Counted from the stretch's first letter, positions 1 to 9,762 are shown. The stretch is DNA of 54,660 nt from Clostridia bacterium (GCA_029068165.1 JAIEDA010000007.1:1-54660), one strand, 5' to 3'. Notes: generated from the letters alone by a model not told the origin. Translations and numbers: made by a program.

Positions 1-27
1 GCATATAGAGTGGGGAAGAAAAAACTA

Positions 28-56
28 TTTACATTGCAAAATTTGTATGATATAAT
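28..56 (+). promoter_or_regulatory. sigma-A promoter of galK-lgt
   Basis: TTTACA at 28-33, a 17-base spacer and TATAAT at 51-56 give a near-consensus vegetative promoter. Transcription would start near 63, leaving a leader of about 114 bases before galK. No repeat resembling a repressor operator stands out in that leader. Confidence 0.7.
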
Positions 57-176
57 AATTTATATATTAATAAAATAATAAATATAAGGTATGAGGAAAA
101 TTTAAAAGCAAACGTAATTTAATAGATTAAATTTAGGATGATTGATCTAAATAAATTTTAAAATTCGGAGAGATTT

Positions 177-1439
177 ATGGCAAACAAGAATTATATAAAC
201 GGATTATCGGAGAATAAAGATTTTGCGGAAAAAGTTAAGGTACTTTACGGCGAAGACAAATTGGCTTATCAAGCGGCAAGATATAGAGATATCTATGAAA
301 AGCACAGCCAAAAATACGGAGAGGGCGGAGCGTTCTATTCTTCGCCCGGTAGAATTGAGGTTTGCGGAAATCATACCGACCACAACAACGGCAAAGTGCT
401 TTGCGCGTCAATATCCGTCGATACAATCGCTTGCGTGACCCCTTGCGAGGGCAAGATTATCGTTGAATCCGTAGGTTTTCCTCCTGTGGAAGTGTCTTTG
501 AGCGATTTGACTTTGAGAACTTCGGAGTACGGAAATTCCGTTGCGCTGGTCAAGGGGATTTGCGCGTACTTTAAAGAGCACAACTTGAACGTCGGCGGTT
601 TTTGCGCTACGACTACAAGCGACGTATTTAGAGGAGCGGGCGTTTCCTCGTCGGCTTCTTTCGAATTATTGATTTGCGAAATTCTCAATGATAAATACAA
701 CAATAATAGTATTGACGGAGTTACGAAAGCCAAGGCTTCGCAGTTCGCTGAAAACGTATACTTTGGAAAGCCGTGCGGTCTTTTGGATCAATGCGCTATA
801 TCTTTTGGCGGAGTAAGCTTTATTGACTTTAAATCTACTCGCAATCTTAAAGTGCAATCTATCGATTGGAATTTTGACGATACTAGCATCGTGCTTACAA
901 ACACGGGCGGAGAGCATAGCAATCTCACCGACCAATACGCGGCTATAAGGGAAGAAATGGAAGAGGTCGCGAAATTGTTTTCGGTAAAGAAACTTAGAGA
1001 AGTCAACGAAAAGGAGTTTTATTCGCGCATAAACGAGCTTCAAGGCAAGACGTCGGGTAGGGCAATACTTCGCGCTATGCACTATTTTGAAGAGAATAGG
1101 CGCGTTGATATGTGCGCTAAAGCGGTTAAGAAAAACGACTATAAGAAATTCTACAATTCTATCAACGGTTCGGGCGAGAGTTCGCAACTGTTACTTCAAA
1201 ACTGTTATCCGTTGGGCGACACCGACCAAAGAATACCGTTTGGAATTGCTTTGAGCAAAAGAATAGACGGCGTTAAGGCGGTCAGGGTACACGGCGGAGG
1301 CTTTGCGGGCACTATCATCGCATATGTTGATAAAACTAAGTGCGAAGACTACGTTAAAGAAATGGCGGCTGTGTTCGGCGAAAACAACGTATTCCCAATC
1401 GGAGTGCGTAACGCGGGCGCTTTCAAAGTATTCGACTAA
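177..1439 (+). CDS. galK: galactokinase
   Basis: A cytoplasmic GHMP-family kinase that would phosphorylate galactose to galactose-1-phosphate for the Leloir pathway. The 420 residues carry the three family motifs. The sugar-binding motif near residue 58 reads PGRIEVCGNHTDHNNG, the ATP-binding motif GAGVSSSAS lies near residue 151, and the C-terminal HGGGFAG loop lies near residue 373. The usual GEHTDY is GNHTDH here, so Asn replaces the usual Glu before the catalytic-loop His; this may be lineage variation or a shifted sugar preference. A GGAG-type ribosome site lies before the ATG. lgt begins 11 bases after the stop, so the two are probably cotranscribed. No other gal genes are in view. Confidence 0.88.
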   Translation: MANKNYINGLSENKDFAEKVKVLYGEDKLAYQAARYRDIYEKHSQKYGEGGAFYSSPGRIEVCGNHTDHNNGKVLCASISVDTIACVTPCEGKIIVESVGFPPVEVSLSDLTLRTSEYGNSVALVKGICAYFKEHNLNVGGFCATTTSDVFRGAGVSSSASFELLICEILNDKYNNNSIDGVTKAKASQFAENVYFGKPCGLLDQCAISFGGVSFIDFKSTRNLKVQSIDWNFDDTSIVLTNTGGEHSNLTDQYAAIREEMEEVAKLFSVKKLREVNEKEFYSRINELQGKTSGRAILRAMHYFEENRRVDMCAKAVKKNDYKKFYNSINGSGESSQLLLQNCYPLGDTDQRIPFGIALSKRIDGVKAVRVHGGGFAGTIIAYVDKTKCEDYVKEMAAVFGENNVFPIGVRNAGAFKVFD

Positions 1440-1450
1440 AGGTTGTAAAA

Positions 1451-2560
1451 ATGATAGATTTTTTATTTGCAAAGGACAGCGTAGCGTTCGTTTTGCCGGG
1501 CGGATTTGAGATTTATAAGTACGCGCTGATGATTACTTTCGGGATAATAGCGAGTTTTGCGCTATATCTTCTATTGGCAAAAAAACGTGGAATAGATCTC
1601 GACTTTTCGCTTGAGTTGTTTATTTGGGTTATACCTATGGCGGTAATTTTTTGCCGCGTATTTTACGTTGTTCCAAGACTGGGCAAGGAATATTCGCTGT
1701 CGTCTTGGGAAGGATTTCTAGACGCGATCGATATACGAGGCGGCGGACTGACTATCATAGGCGGTATTTTCGGCGGAGCATTGGGCATATTCCTTTGTTG
1801 TTTGCGTAATAGAAAATACTCAATGATGCGCGTAGCTGACTGCGTAGTAATCGCGCTATTCGTCGGTCAAATAATCGGAAGGTGGGGCAACTATTTCAAC
1901 GAAGAGCTTTACGGCATAGAAGTTACGAATACGGCGCTTCAGCATTTCCCGTTTGCCGTGTACATCGAAAGTTTGCAATCTTGGCATTACGCGTCATTTT
2001 TCTACGAGGGCGTGCTCAACTCGATCGGCTTAATAATCGCGTTGCTTCTTTTCTATTTGCCAAAGAAGCCGCTGAAGATAGGCACGTTTAGTATTTTCTA
2101 TCTCGCTTGGTACGGTTTGGTTAGAGGCTCGCTAGAGTTTATCAAAGGTTCGGAGCCGGTCACTATAGGCAATACGGGCATTAAGATGGTGCAGCTAATT
2201 TGCTACCTTATGTGCATCGTAGCGATTGTCTTGCAAATACTTTTGCAATGCGGAAAGATAAGGTTGGAAACCAAGTGGTTTGAACGGCTTTGCGAGAAAA
2301 GGAAAATTCAACTTCAAGAGAAGGCCGCCGCTAAGGCTGCCGCTGAAAACGTCGACGGAGCTTCCGATATTCAAGTTGATTCGAAAGTAGAGGATAGCGC
2401 AAACGCTCAAAGTCAAACGCTTGTCGAAGATGGTTGTAAGCCTGAAGGCAACGAAGACATAAAAGAGAAAGCCGTGATAAACGACAAAAATGAAAAGCCT
2501 TCGTCACAGGCTAAGAGCGGCAAGAAAGAAAACTCCGCTAGCAGCGACGAAAAGAAGTAA
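1451..2560 (+). CDS. lgt: prolipoprotein diacylglyceryl transferase with charged C-terminal tail
   Basis: A multi-spanning membrane enzyme that moves diacylglycerol from phosphatidylglycerol to the lipobox cysteine of prolipoproteins, the first step of lipoprotein maturation. The Lgt signature appears as GRWGNYFNEELYG from about residue 143, and about seven hydrophobic segments fill the first 265 residues. The family usually ends near residue 270-290. This protein runs to 369, with a hydrophilic tail rich in Lys, Glu, Ala and Ser from about residue 280 that should be cytoplasmic. The tail has no recognised domain. LspA, the next enzyme of the pathway, is encoded at 13.6 kb and also carries an acidic tail. 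Confidence 0.92.
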   Translation: MIDFLFAKDSVAFVLPGGFEIYKYALMITFGIIASFALYLLLAKKRGIDLDFSLELFIWVIPMAVIFCRVFYVVPRLGKEYSLSSWEGFLDAIDIRGGGLTIIGGIFGGALGIFLCCLRNRKYSMMRVADCVVIALFVGQIIGRWGNYFNEELYGIEVTNTALQHFPFAVYIESLQSWHYASFFYEGVLNSIGLIIALLLFYLPKKPLKIGTFSIFYLAWYGLVRGSLEFIKGSEPVTIGNTGIKMVQLICYLMCIVAIVLQILLQCGKIRLETKWFERLCEKRKIQLQEKAAAKAAAENVDGASDIQVDSKVEDSANAQSQTLVEDGCKPEGNEDIKEKAVINDKNEKPSSQAKSGKKENSASSDEKK

Positions 2561-2700
2561 AAAGGCTACTAAATTAGGTAAAAGTTTATATAAACGAAAG
2601 AATACGAATGGCAGGAATCGGGTTATGGACAAGCCGTCCAACCTCACTAAGACGCAAAAGCGTTTTAGCATAAAATTATCAAAACCATAGAGGAGCAACG

Positions 2701-4131
2701 ATGAGAAACCTAACTTTACTTACGGACCTATATCAGCTTACGATGATGTACGGCTACAGTAAAAACAAGCAAATGAATGAAGTTGCGGTATTTGATGTTT
2801 TTTATAGAGGGGTTGGCAACAACTACGCTGTAGCGTGCGGCTTGGAGCAAGTAGTAGATTATATACTCGGGCTCAAGTTTAACGACGAAGACATTGAATA
2901 TTTGCGTTCACTCAACACCTTTGACGAGGACTTTTTGACCTTGCTAAAGAATTTTAAGTTCAGCGGTGACGTATACGCCGTGCCCGAAGGTACGGTAGTA
3001 TTTCCGCAAGAGCCTATACTTACGGTTAGGGCGAAGATGTTTGAAGCGCAATTTATCGAAACGGCGATTTTGTGTATTTTGAATCATCAAACGCTGATTG
3101 CGACTAAGGCGGCAAAGGTAGTCTACGCTGCAAAGGGCGGAGCGGTAGCCGAGTTTGGACTTCGCAGGGCGCAAGGCCCCGACGCAGGTATTTACGGCGC
3201 AAGAGCGGCCATAATTGCCGGCTGTCAGTCTACTTCCAACGTGCTTGCGGGCAAGATGTTCGACGTGCCTGTATCGGGCACTCACGCTCACAGCTGGGTA
3301 ATGAGCTTTCCGTCCGAGCTAGACGCGTTCAGGGCTTACGCGGAAATTTATCCTGATAAATGTTTGCTGCTTTGCGACACCTATGACACGTTGGGCAGCG
3401 GCGTTCCCAACGCTATAACCGTATTTAAAGAGCTTAGAGCAAAAGGTCACGAACCTATAGGTATTCGTTTAGATAGCGGCGATTTGGCGTATCTTTCAAA
3501 AGAAGCGAGAAAAATGCTTGACGCGGCGGGTTTTGAAAACGCTAAGATATGCGCGAGCGGAGATATTGACGAAAATATTCTACAGTCATTGGCTACGCAA
3601 AATGCGGCGATTGATTCGTGGGGTATAGGAACAAAGCTGATTACGAGTATGGACTGTCCTAGCCTTGGCGGAGTTTATAAACTTGCTGGCATTGAGATTG
3701 ACGGGGTATTAGTTCCGAAAATGAAGATGAGCGATACTCCTGCAAAGATTACCAACCCGGGCTTTAAGAAGATAGTTAGGCTTTACGACAAGAATACCGA
3801 TAAAGCTATTGCCGATCTTATTGCGTTGCAGGAAGAAAACTTCGACGGCATAAACGAACTTGAAATTTTCCATCCCGACTTTGCTTGGAAGAGGAAGAAA
3901 GTTTCCAACTTCTACGTTAAAGAACTCGGAAAGCAAATTATTAAGGACGGTAAGTTGGTATACGATCTACCTACTGTTAAAGAGATTGCAAAGTACCACA
4001 AACAAAGCTACGGCGAGTTTTGGAACGAGTATAAACGTATGCTTAATCCGCATTTGTATAAAGTCGATTTGTCGCAAAAACTCTACGACCTCAAGCAAAG
4101 CCTTATTAAAGCAAACAAGTCGTCAAAATAG
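2701..4131 (+). CDS. pncB: nicotinate phosphoribosyltransferase
   Basis: Converts nicotinate and PRPP to nicotinate mononucleotide in the Preiss-Handler route of NAD salvage; it acts in the cytoplasm. The 476-residue length is usual for the bacterial family. Recognisable blocks are the N-terminal TLLTDLYQLTM, the FGLRRAQGPD segment near residue 152, SGTHAHSWV near residue 194, and the phosphate-binding IRLDSGDL near residue 255. The ATG has an upstream GAGGAG ribosome site. It is followed by its own terminator, so it probably ends the transcript. The 140 bases before it hold no gene that I can support. Confidence 0.9.
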   Translation: MRNLTLLTDLYQLTMMYGYSKNKQMNEVAVFDVFYRGVGNNYAVACGLEQVVDYILGLKFNDEDIEYLRSLNTFDEDFLTLLKNFKFSGDVYAVPEGTVVFPQEPILTVRAKMFEAQFIETAILCILNHQTLIATKAAKVVYAAKGGAVAEFGLRRAQGPDAGIYGARAAIIAGCQSTSNVLAGKMFDVPVSGTHAHSWVMSFPSELDAFRAYAEIYPDKCLLLCDTYDTLGSGVPNAITVFKELRAKGHEPIGIRLDSGDLAYLSKEARKMLDAAGFENAKICASGDIDENILQSLATQNAAIDSWGIGTKLITSMDCPSLGGVYKLAGIEIDGVLVPKMKMSDTPAKITNPGFKKIVRLYDKNTDKAIADLIALQEENFDGINELEIFHPDFAWKRKKVSNFYVKELGKQIIKDGKLVYDLPTVKEIAKYHKQSYGEFWNEYKRMLNPHLYKVDLSQKLYDLKQSLIKANKSSK

Positions 4132-4164
4132 CAAATCGCTAAATTCTATCAATAAAAGACAAAA

Positions 4165-4199
4165 TAAAAGGTTATCGTCAATGACGGTAGCCTTTTTTT
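4165..4199 (+). terminator. terminator after pncB
   Basis: An AAGGTTATCGTC arm pairs, with G-U wobbles, with GACGGTAGCCTT around a short AAT loop and is followed by seven T residues. This is a typical intrinsic terminator. Confidence 0.75.
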
Positions 4200-4253
4200 A
4201 GTTTAAAATGAATACGTACCGTATATCGGAGATATATTAAGGAGAGTGAATAA

Positions 4254-4739
4254 ATGAAATTTACAATTAAAAGAAAAGGTTACGACAAAAGCGAAGTTCA
4301 GGAATATATTAAGGCGCAAACTGATAAATACGAAAAGACGATACTCGGACTTAGGGATAGGGTCGAGGGATTGCTTAGAGAAAATCAAGACCTACTGCGT
4401 AAAGTCGATTCGCTCAAGAAAGAGCAAGACAGCGTGAATCTTGCGCTGACTCAAGCAATCGACAAAGCCAAAAATATCGAGTATTCTTCCAAAGTCAAGT
4501 TTGCTCTCGAGGGGGAAAGATTGAAAGTTTTCTCTAGCAAGTGGGAGTCGTATTGCAAGGCAAACGTCAACGTTGTCGACAAAGCTCAACGCGACGGAGT
4601 AAGGAGCAGGCTTAGAGAATTTGAGGACGAACTCATAGAGCTTTTGAGCAAAGACCTCAATATCGGCGACTACGTAAACGAAGCGGATATTGACTTTTTT
4701 GCCGAGAGCCAAAGGCTTAAGGGCGAAAATAGACAGTAG
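4254..4739 (+). CDS. DivIVA-like coiled-coil protein
   Basis: A 161-residue soluble protein. Its first 25 residues (KGYDKSEVQEYI) match the membrane-curvature-sensing N-terminal region of the DivIVA/GpsB family. A heptad-rich coiled coil follows from about residue 25 to 75, then a charged region. DivIVA proteins mark the poles and septum and recruit division or wall-growth factors. The short length leaves open whether this is true DivIVA, a GpsB-like paralogue or a clostridial variant. Start: ATG with AAGGAGAG 9 bases upstream. It lies alone between two terminators, away from the SepF gene that often accompanies divIVA. Confidence 0.7.
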   Translation: MKFTIKRKGYDKSEVQEYIKAQTDKYEKTILGLRDRVEGLLRENQDLLRKVDSLKKEQDSVNLALTQAIDKAKNIEYSSKVKFALEGERLKVFSSKWESYCKANVNVVDKAQRDGVRSRLREFEDELIELLSKDLNIGDYVNEADIDFFAESQRLKGENRQ

Positions 4740-4850
4740 GCGGAGAAAAGATTTTTACGTATATCTTATGATTAGTCACAACAAAATTTAAAGCCGCATT
4801 AACTAAAACCGCGCTAGGATATAGATAAATATGCAAAATCCGTGATAAAG

Positions 4851-4884
4851 AAAAACACGCTTGAATCAATCAAGCGTGTTTTTA
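4851..4884. terminator. bidirectional terminator between the divIVA-like gene and groEL
   Basis: AAAAACACGCTTGA at 4851-4864 pairs perfectly with TCAAGCGTGTTTTT at 4870-4883 around a 5-base loop. A-rich and T-rich flanks let it work for both convergent genes. Confidence 0.85.
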
Positions 4885-4908
4885 ATAGTCTTGTATGAGG
4901 TTTTAAAA

Positions 4909-6537
<1,629 letters not shown>

Positions 6538-6554
6538 TTATTTATACCTCCAAA

Positions 6555-6842
6555 TTAGTCCTCTACGATAGCGAGCACGTCGCTTTGTTTGAGTATAGTA
6601 ACTTCTTCGCCGTCAAGCTTGAAATCGTTGCCTGCATACTTGTTGTAAAGTACGGTGTCGCCGACTTTGATTTGCATAACGATTTCCTTTCCGTCAATTA
6701 ATCCGCCGGGGCCTACGGCTAAAACTTTAGCCATTTGAGGTTTTTCCTGAGCGGAATCGGGCAAAACAAGACCGCTAGACGTCTTGGTTGCCGTAGCAAC
6801 TTCTTGAATCACAATCCTGTCAAATAATGGTTTAATCTTCAT
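6555..6842 (-). CDS. groES: co-chaperonin GroES (10 kDa)
   Basis: The 95-residue lid of the GroEL chamber. The N-terminal MKIKPLFDRIVI, the mobile-loop region (about residues 17-32) and the C-terminal VLAIVED are all typical. It is first in the operon. The start codon has an AGGAGG ribosome site just downstream of the CIRCE operator, so HrcA bound to CIRCE would block transcription near its start. Confidence 0.97.
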   Translation of the reverse strand: MKIKPLFDRIVIQEVATATKTSSGLVLPDSAQEKPQMAKVLAVGPGGLIDGKEIVMQIKVGDTVLYNKYAGNDFKLDGEEVTILKQSDVLAIVED

Positions 6843-6862
6843 ATTAAATGCCTCCTATATTT

Positions 6863-6889
6863 TTAGCACTCGAACCATTCGACTGCTAA
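6863..6889 (-). promoter_or_regulatory. CIRCE operator of groESL
   Basis: TTAGCACTC (6863-6871), a 9-base spacer and GACTGCTAA (6881-6889) match the CIRCE consensus TTAGCACTC-N9-GAGTGCTAA with one mismatch in the right arm. CIRCE is the binding site of the heat-shock repressor HrcA, which is not encoded in this window. Confidence 0.92.
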
Positions 6890-6897
6890 CAAATGTA

Positions 6898-6926
6898 ATT
6901 ATAGCACCAAAAGGAAAATAAGTAAA
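6898..6926 (-). promoter_or_regulatory. sigma-A promoter of groESL
   Basis: On the minus strand TTTACT (6926-6921), a 17-base spacer and TATAAT (6903-6898), preceded by an extended -10 TG, form a good promoter. The start point would fall near 6891, directly before the CIRCE element. Confidence 0.75.
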
Positions 6927-6986
6927 TGTTTTTATGTAAATTCTTATCAATATTTTTTAATATTTTTAGGGAAAAATATATAACTC

Positions 6987-7015
6987 TTGAAATCGCCGAA
7001 AATGTGTGCTAATAT
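6987..7015 (+). promoter_or_regulatory. extended -10 sigma-A promoter of the dCMP deaminase leader
   Basis: TTGAAA (6987-6992), 17 bases and TAATAT (7010-7015), with TGC directly before the -10, make a strong predicted promoter. The start would be near 7022, which leaves about 230 bases of leader before the deaminase start codon. Confidence 0.7.
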
Positions 7016-7021
7016 AGTATG

Positions 7022-7195
7022 TACGAAGCTAAGTTTGACATTTTGTGTGTGAATACGTAAGGGAAACGAAGCTATGCGAGTACGTATTAAATCGGCTAGG
7101 GCGATATCGAATATCGTCAAACGGCGATTAGCCGTATTAGTCGCTTGAGCGTAGGCGTAAGGACTTAAGTTGAGAGGTCGTATACAACTTAATTA
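7022..7195 (+). ncRNA. unassigned structured leader RNA, possible riboswitch
   Basis: No known RNA family was recognised. Possible stems read from the sequence are: a closing stem 7043-7051/7179-7187 (nine pairs, several G-U); P1, AATACGTA 7052-7059 with TACGTATT 7081-7088; P2, CGGCTA 7093-7098 with TAGCCG 7129-7134, enclosing a small hairpin 7102-7107/7111-7116; and P3, CGCTT 7142-7146 with AGGCG 7153-7157. A downstream hairpin TTAAGTTG 7165-7172/CAACTTAA 7185-7192 shares bases with the closing stem, so the two should exclude each other. ACGGC 7121-7125 can also pair with GCCGT 7131-7135 in competition with P2. No poly-T terminator follows. It could be a riboswitch, a protein-binding leader or a processed small RNA. 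Confidence 0.45.
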
Positions 7196-7252
7196 ATATA
7201 ATAATCAATAAATATATTATAATATATAAATGTAAGTACGAAGGAGAAAACG

Positions 7253-7705
7253 ATGGACAAGTGGGATAAAAGGTTTATGCAAATGGCGGAAACGGTAGCA
7301 GGTTGGTCGAGTTGTTTTAAGAACGAAAGGCAAGTGGGCGCGGTGATAGTAAAGGACAAACGAATACTTACTACGGGCTACAACGGCGCGCCGTCGGGTA
7401 TACTCTCCTGCGTGGAGAAAGGGGAGTGCTTACGCGTAAAATTAGGCATCGAGTCGGGTACGAGGCACGAAATTTGCTACGCAGTACACGCCGAACAAAA
7501 CGCAATAATTCAGGCTGCGAAGTTGGGCATTTCAGTGGACGGAGCAACGCTTTATTGTACGCATCAGCCGTGCGTTATATGCGCCAAAATGATTATCAAC
7601 GCAGGCATTTCGCGAGTGGTTTACAAGTACGGATATCCCGACAAATTCTCTATGGAACTTTTTGATCAGGCAAACGTAAAAGTGGAAAAGACCGATAATT
7701 TATAA
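7253..7705 (+). CDS. dCMP deaminase family protein (ComEB-like)
   Basis: A zinc-dependent deaminase of 150 residues that would turn dCMP into dUMP, feeding thymidylate synthesis in the cytoplasm. Zinc ligands and catalytic residues are visible as His79-Ala-Glu81 and Pro-Cys107-x-x-Cys110. A further Cys pair near residues 53 and 59 is common in the ComEB type. The start has an AAGGAG site 5 bases upstream. The gene is alone between its long leader and a terminator, which makes the leader a likely place of control. In naturally competent Bacillus the homologue lies in the comE operon; no competence gene is adjacent here. Confidence 0.9.
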   Translation: MDKWDKRFMQMAETVAGWSSCFKNERQVGAVIVKDKRILTTGYNGAPSGILSCVEKGECLRVKLGIESGTRHEICYAVHAEQNAIIQAAKLGISVDGATLYCTHQPCVICAKMIINAGISRVVYKYGYPDKFSMELFDQANVKVEKTDNL

Positions 7706-7717
7706 AAGATATAAAAG

Positions 7718-7739
7718 CGCCGCGACAGCGGCGTTTTTT
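7718..7739 (+). terminator. terminator after the dCMP deaminase gene
   Basis: CGCCGC (7718-7723), a GACA loop and GCGGCG (7728-7733) are followed by TTTTTT. Confidence 0.88.
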
Positions 7740-7786
7740 CGTTGGCGCTATGTCATAACGCTATTTAATTAAACATAGTCTATACT

Positions 7787-8770
7787 ATGGATTACAGTAA
7801 TTATTATCTCAAAAATTATTTCAAAAACAGGAACGATAAAGACGATTCGCAAACCGATGAGATTGGCGGATACGGGCAAGAATCGGCGAGCCCAACGGAG
7901 AAGTCTACTGAGTACGTAGACGGCGTTGAAAACGTGGAGATAGAAGTCGTCCCTCAACTTATAGGAACGGTGAACACCAATTACGAAATTCGCGACGACG
8001 ATACTATCGTAGATATTATTCCTCAAAACTACGATCGCCGCGACGCTAAGCGCAGGGGATGGATAGTAAGCCTTGCTTTAGTGACCTGCTTGCTTTTGAG
8101 CGTAGTAATCGGCGACTATATGACCAACGGGGCGTTGCTTTCGGCGGTTTCGTCGCTTTATCGCAGTCAAGCCGTACCAAAGACCGAATATTACGCGTTG
8201 GTGCTAAAGGAAAGCGAGAGTTATTCAACTGCCAAGATATATGGAGATCAACTAAGGCTTTTGGGCGGAGCGGGATATATCGTCAAGGACGGGGATAGCT
8301 ATTTGGTCATCGGGGATATTTACGACGATTTAGACGAGGCGAACGCCGTCATTGAAAAAAACGAGGGAAGCAGGCTTGTGAGTTTTTCGGCTAAGGAAAC
8401 GGATTTTGGAACAATCTTTGCCGATAATTCGCAGCTTATGCAAAGTATGGGCGGATATTCTATAAGCGTAATCAGCCAACTAGCCAAGATAGGCGATTCG
8501 CTTGCGGCGCAGCAAATAGATAGAGCGGCGGCAATCGATCAAATAGAGAGCTTGGCGGAAACGTTGCAGGTGAGATTTGACGAGTTGAACGCGGAAAACG
8601 ACGGAGTTGATCAAAACGTCAAAGTCCTGCTTAACGATATAAACGTAACGCTGGGTTTGCTTAGAAATCTATGCGAAAGCGAGGCGAGCCGCCCTAATTT
8701 GCTGTGCGATATTAGATATACCAAAGTTACGCTTGCGCTCAACTATTGCGCTTTGCAATGGGCGGAATAA
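7787..8770 (+). CDS. single-pass membrane protein with SPOR-like segment, function unknown
   Basis: A 327-residue protein. The acidic cytoplasmic N-terminus (1-85) ends in Arg/Lys, then one membrane segment spans about 90-108, and the rest would be outside the cell. Residues 130-190 (YYALVLKESESYSTAKIYGDQL, then GGAGYIV) have the length and pattern of a SPOR-type peptidoglycan-binding fold: two short repeats with residue-sparing or time-saving-free beta-alpha spacing. This is a fold guess from pattern only. A helical region follows at 215-300. The start is uncertain: the ATG directly abuts TATACT and has no ribosome site. No partner gene is adjacent. A role at the wall or in sporulation is only inferred. 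Confidence 0.6.
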   Translation: MDYSNYYLKNYFKNRNDKDDSQTDEIGGYGQESASPTEKSTEYVDGVENVEIEVVPQLIGTVNTNYEIRDDDTIVDIIPQNYDRRDAKRRGWIVSLALVTCLLLSVVIGDYMTNGALLSAVSSLYRSQAVPKTEYYALVLKESESYSTAKIYGDQLRLLGGAGYIVKDGDSYLVIGDIYDDLDEANAVIEKNEGSRLVSFSAKETDFGTIFADNSQLMQSMGGYSISVISQLAKIGDSLAAQQIDRAAAIDQIESLAETLQVRFDELNAENDGVDQNVKVLLNDINVTLGLLRNLCESEASRPNLLCDIRYTKVTLALNYCALQWAE

Positions 8771-8804
8771 AGAAAAGTCGGACGAAACGACTGATCGGAG
8801 AAGT

Positions 8805-9674
8805 CTACTTTTCTCTTATAAGATAATAAACTACGTTGCTGTTGGGGTCGGACTTGGGTTGAGGTTTGACCTCAAATTCTTGGCTGCTTTTGAACAGCTC
8901 GCTGAGTTTGGAAAAACCGTAGTTTCGGCTGTCGAAATCACTGTAAAGCTTGTAAAGCCGATTGCCTATGTCCGCTAGGCTTGCCCAACCGTCCTCGTCG
9001 GCAAGTTCGGGTAAGATTTCAGTCTTTATCAAAAGGGCAATGTTGTCCCAAGGCATAACTGCCGGAGTTTCTACGTTAGCGTCCTCGCTAGGCTGTTCAA
9101 GCTCGATTTTTTCTTCAATTTCTATTTTTTCTTCGTTTGCGTTCTCAACTTTAGTCTTTCTAACAGGTTGTTGCTTTTTAGGCTTGTCCGACTTTTTAGC
9201 GTTGGCTTTTTTCTCGTCGTCTTTAGTCAGTACGTCAAGAAGTATGAACTTTTCGCACGATTTTCTAAAAGCGAGCGGAGTTTTTTCTTCGCCCATACCG
9301 AGCACCAACATACCCGCCTCGCGAAGTCTAGAAGCGAGTTTGGTAAAATCGCTATCTGAGGATACGATACAAAAACCTTCGACGTTGCCCGAGTAGAGGA
9401 TATCCATCGCGTCGATTACCAAAGTTATGTCCGAGGAGTTTTTGCCCGCTTTCTTATTTTTGTGCGAAGTGTTGGAATATTGCTGAATTGGCGTCAGCGA
9501 ATATTTTAGCATATCTTCGCTTGTCCAACTTATTGCGTTTGAAGTGAAATCTCCGTAAATTCGCCTATACGTCGTAGTGCCGTACTTGGCAAGTTCGTTC
9601 ATAATAGTTTTTCTATAATTACGGGATATGTTTTCCGCGTCTATCAAAAGCGCGATTTTTTTATCTTGATTCAT
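8805..9674 (-). CDS. NYN-domain protein with C-terminal OST-HTH/LOTUS domain
   Basis: A 289-residue protein of the LabA/DUF88 type. The N-terminal NYN (PIN-like) domain spans about residues 6-150 and shows its acidic residues in LLIDAENIS, DITLVIDAMDILY and IVSSDSDFTKLA, the usual metal site of a ribonuclease. A Lys/Glu-rich linker (155-205) leads to a C-terminal winged-helix region (about 210-289) resembling the OST-HTH/LOTUS RNA-binding domain. Together they suggest an RNA-binding nuclease or RNA-tethering protein; the substrate is unknown. It lies directly downstream of the SRP RNA on the same strand, behind that gene's terminator, and has a hairpin in its own leader. Confidence 0.8.
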   Translation of the reverse strand: MNQDKKIALLIDAENISRNYRKTIMNELAKYGTTTYRRIYGDFTSNAISWTSEDMLKYSLTPIQQYSNTSHKNKKAGKNSSDITLVIDAMDILYSGNVEGFCIVSSDSDFTKLASRLREAGMLVLGMGEEKTPLAFRKSCEKFILLDVLTKDDEKKANAKKSDKPKKQQPVRKTKVENANEEKIEIEEKIELEQPSEDANVETPAVMPWDNIALLIKTEILPELADEDGWASLADIGNRLYKLYSDFDSRNYGFSKLSELFKSSQEFEVKPQPKSDPNSNVVYYLIREK

Positions 9675-9689
9675 AAAATTCTCCTTGAA

Positions 9690-9723
9690 ACTGCCCGAAT
9701 AGTTGTTGAGTAAAAAGGGCAGT
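9690..9723 (-). repeat. inverted repeat in the NYN gene leader
   Basis: ACTGCCC (9690-9696) and GGGCAGT (9717-9723) are perfect inverted arms. On the transcript the stem ends two bases before the AAGGAG ribosome site of the NYN gene, so it could affect translation. There is no T tract, so it is not a simple terminator. Confidence 0.4.
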
Positions 9724-9728
9724 CTAAC

Positions 9729-9750
9729 AAAAAAGCCACTTTATAGTGGC
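9729..9750 (-). terminator. terminator of the SRP RNA gene
   Basis: On the minus strand GCCACT, a short loop and AGTGGC are followed by six T residues. Confidence 0.88.
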
Positions 9751-9762
9751 GATTTGTCAAAA

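Noticed and set aside
7022..7195. 6S RNA or THF riboswitch identity for the deaminase leader
   Set aside because: The conserved loops of the THF riboswitch are absent. The several short helices do not form the single long rod with central bubble of 6S RNA.
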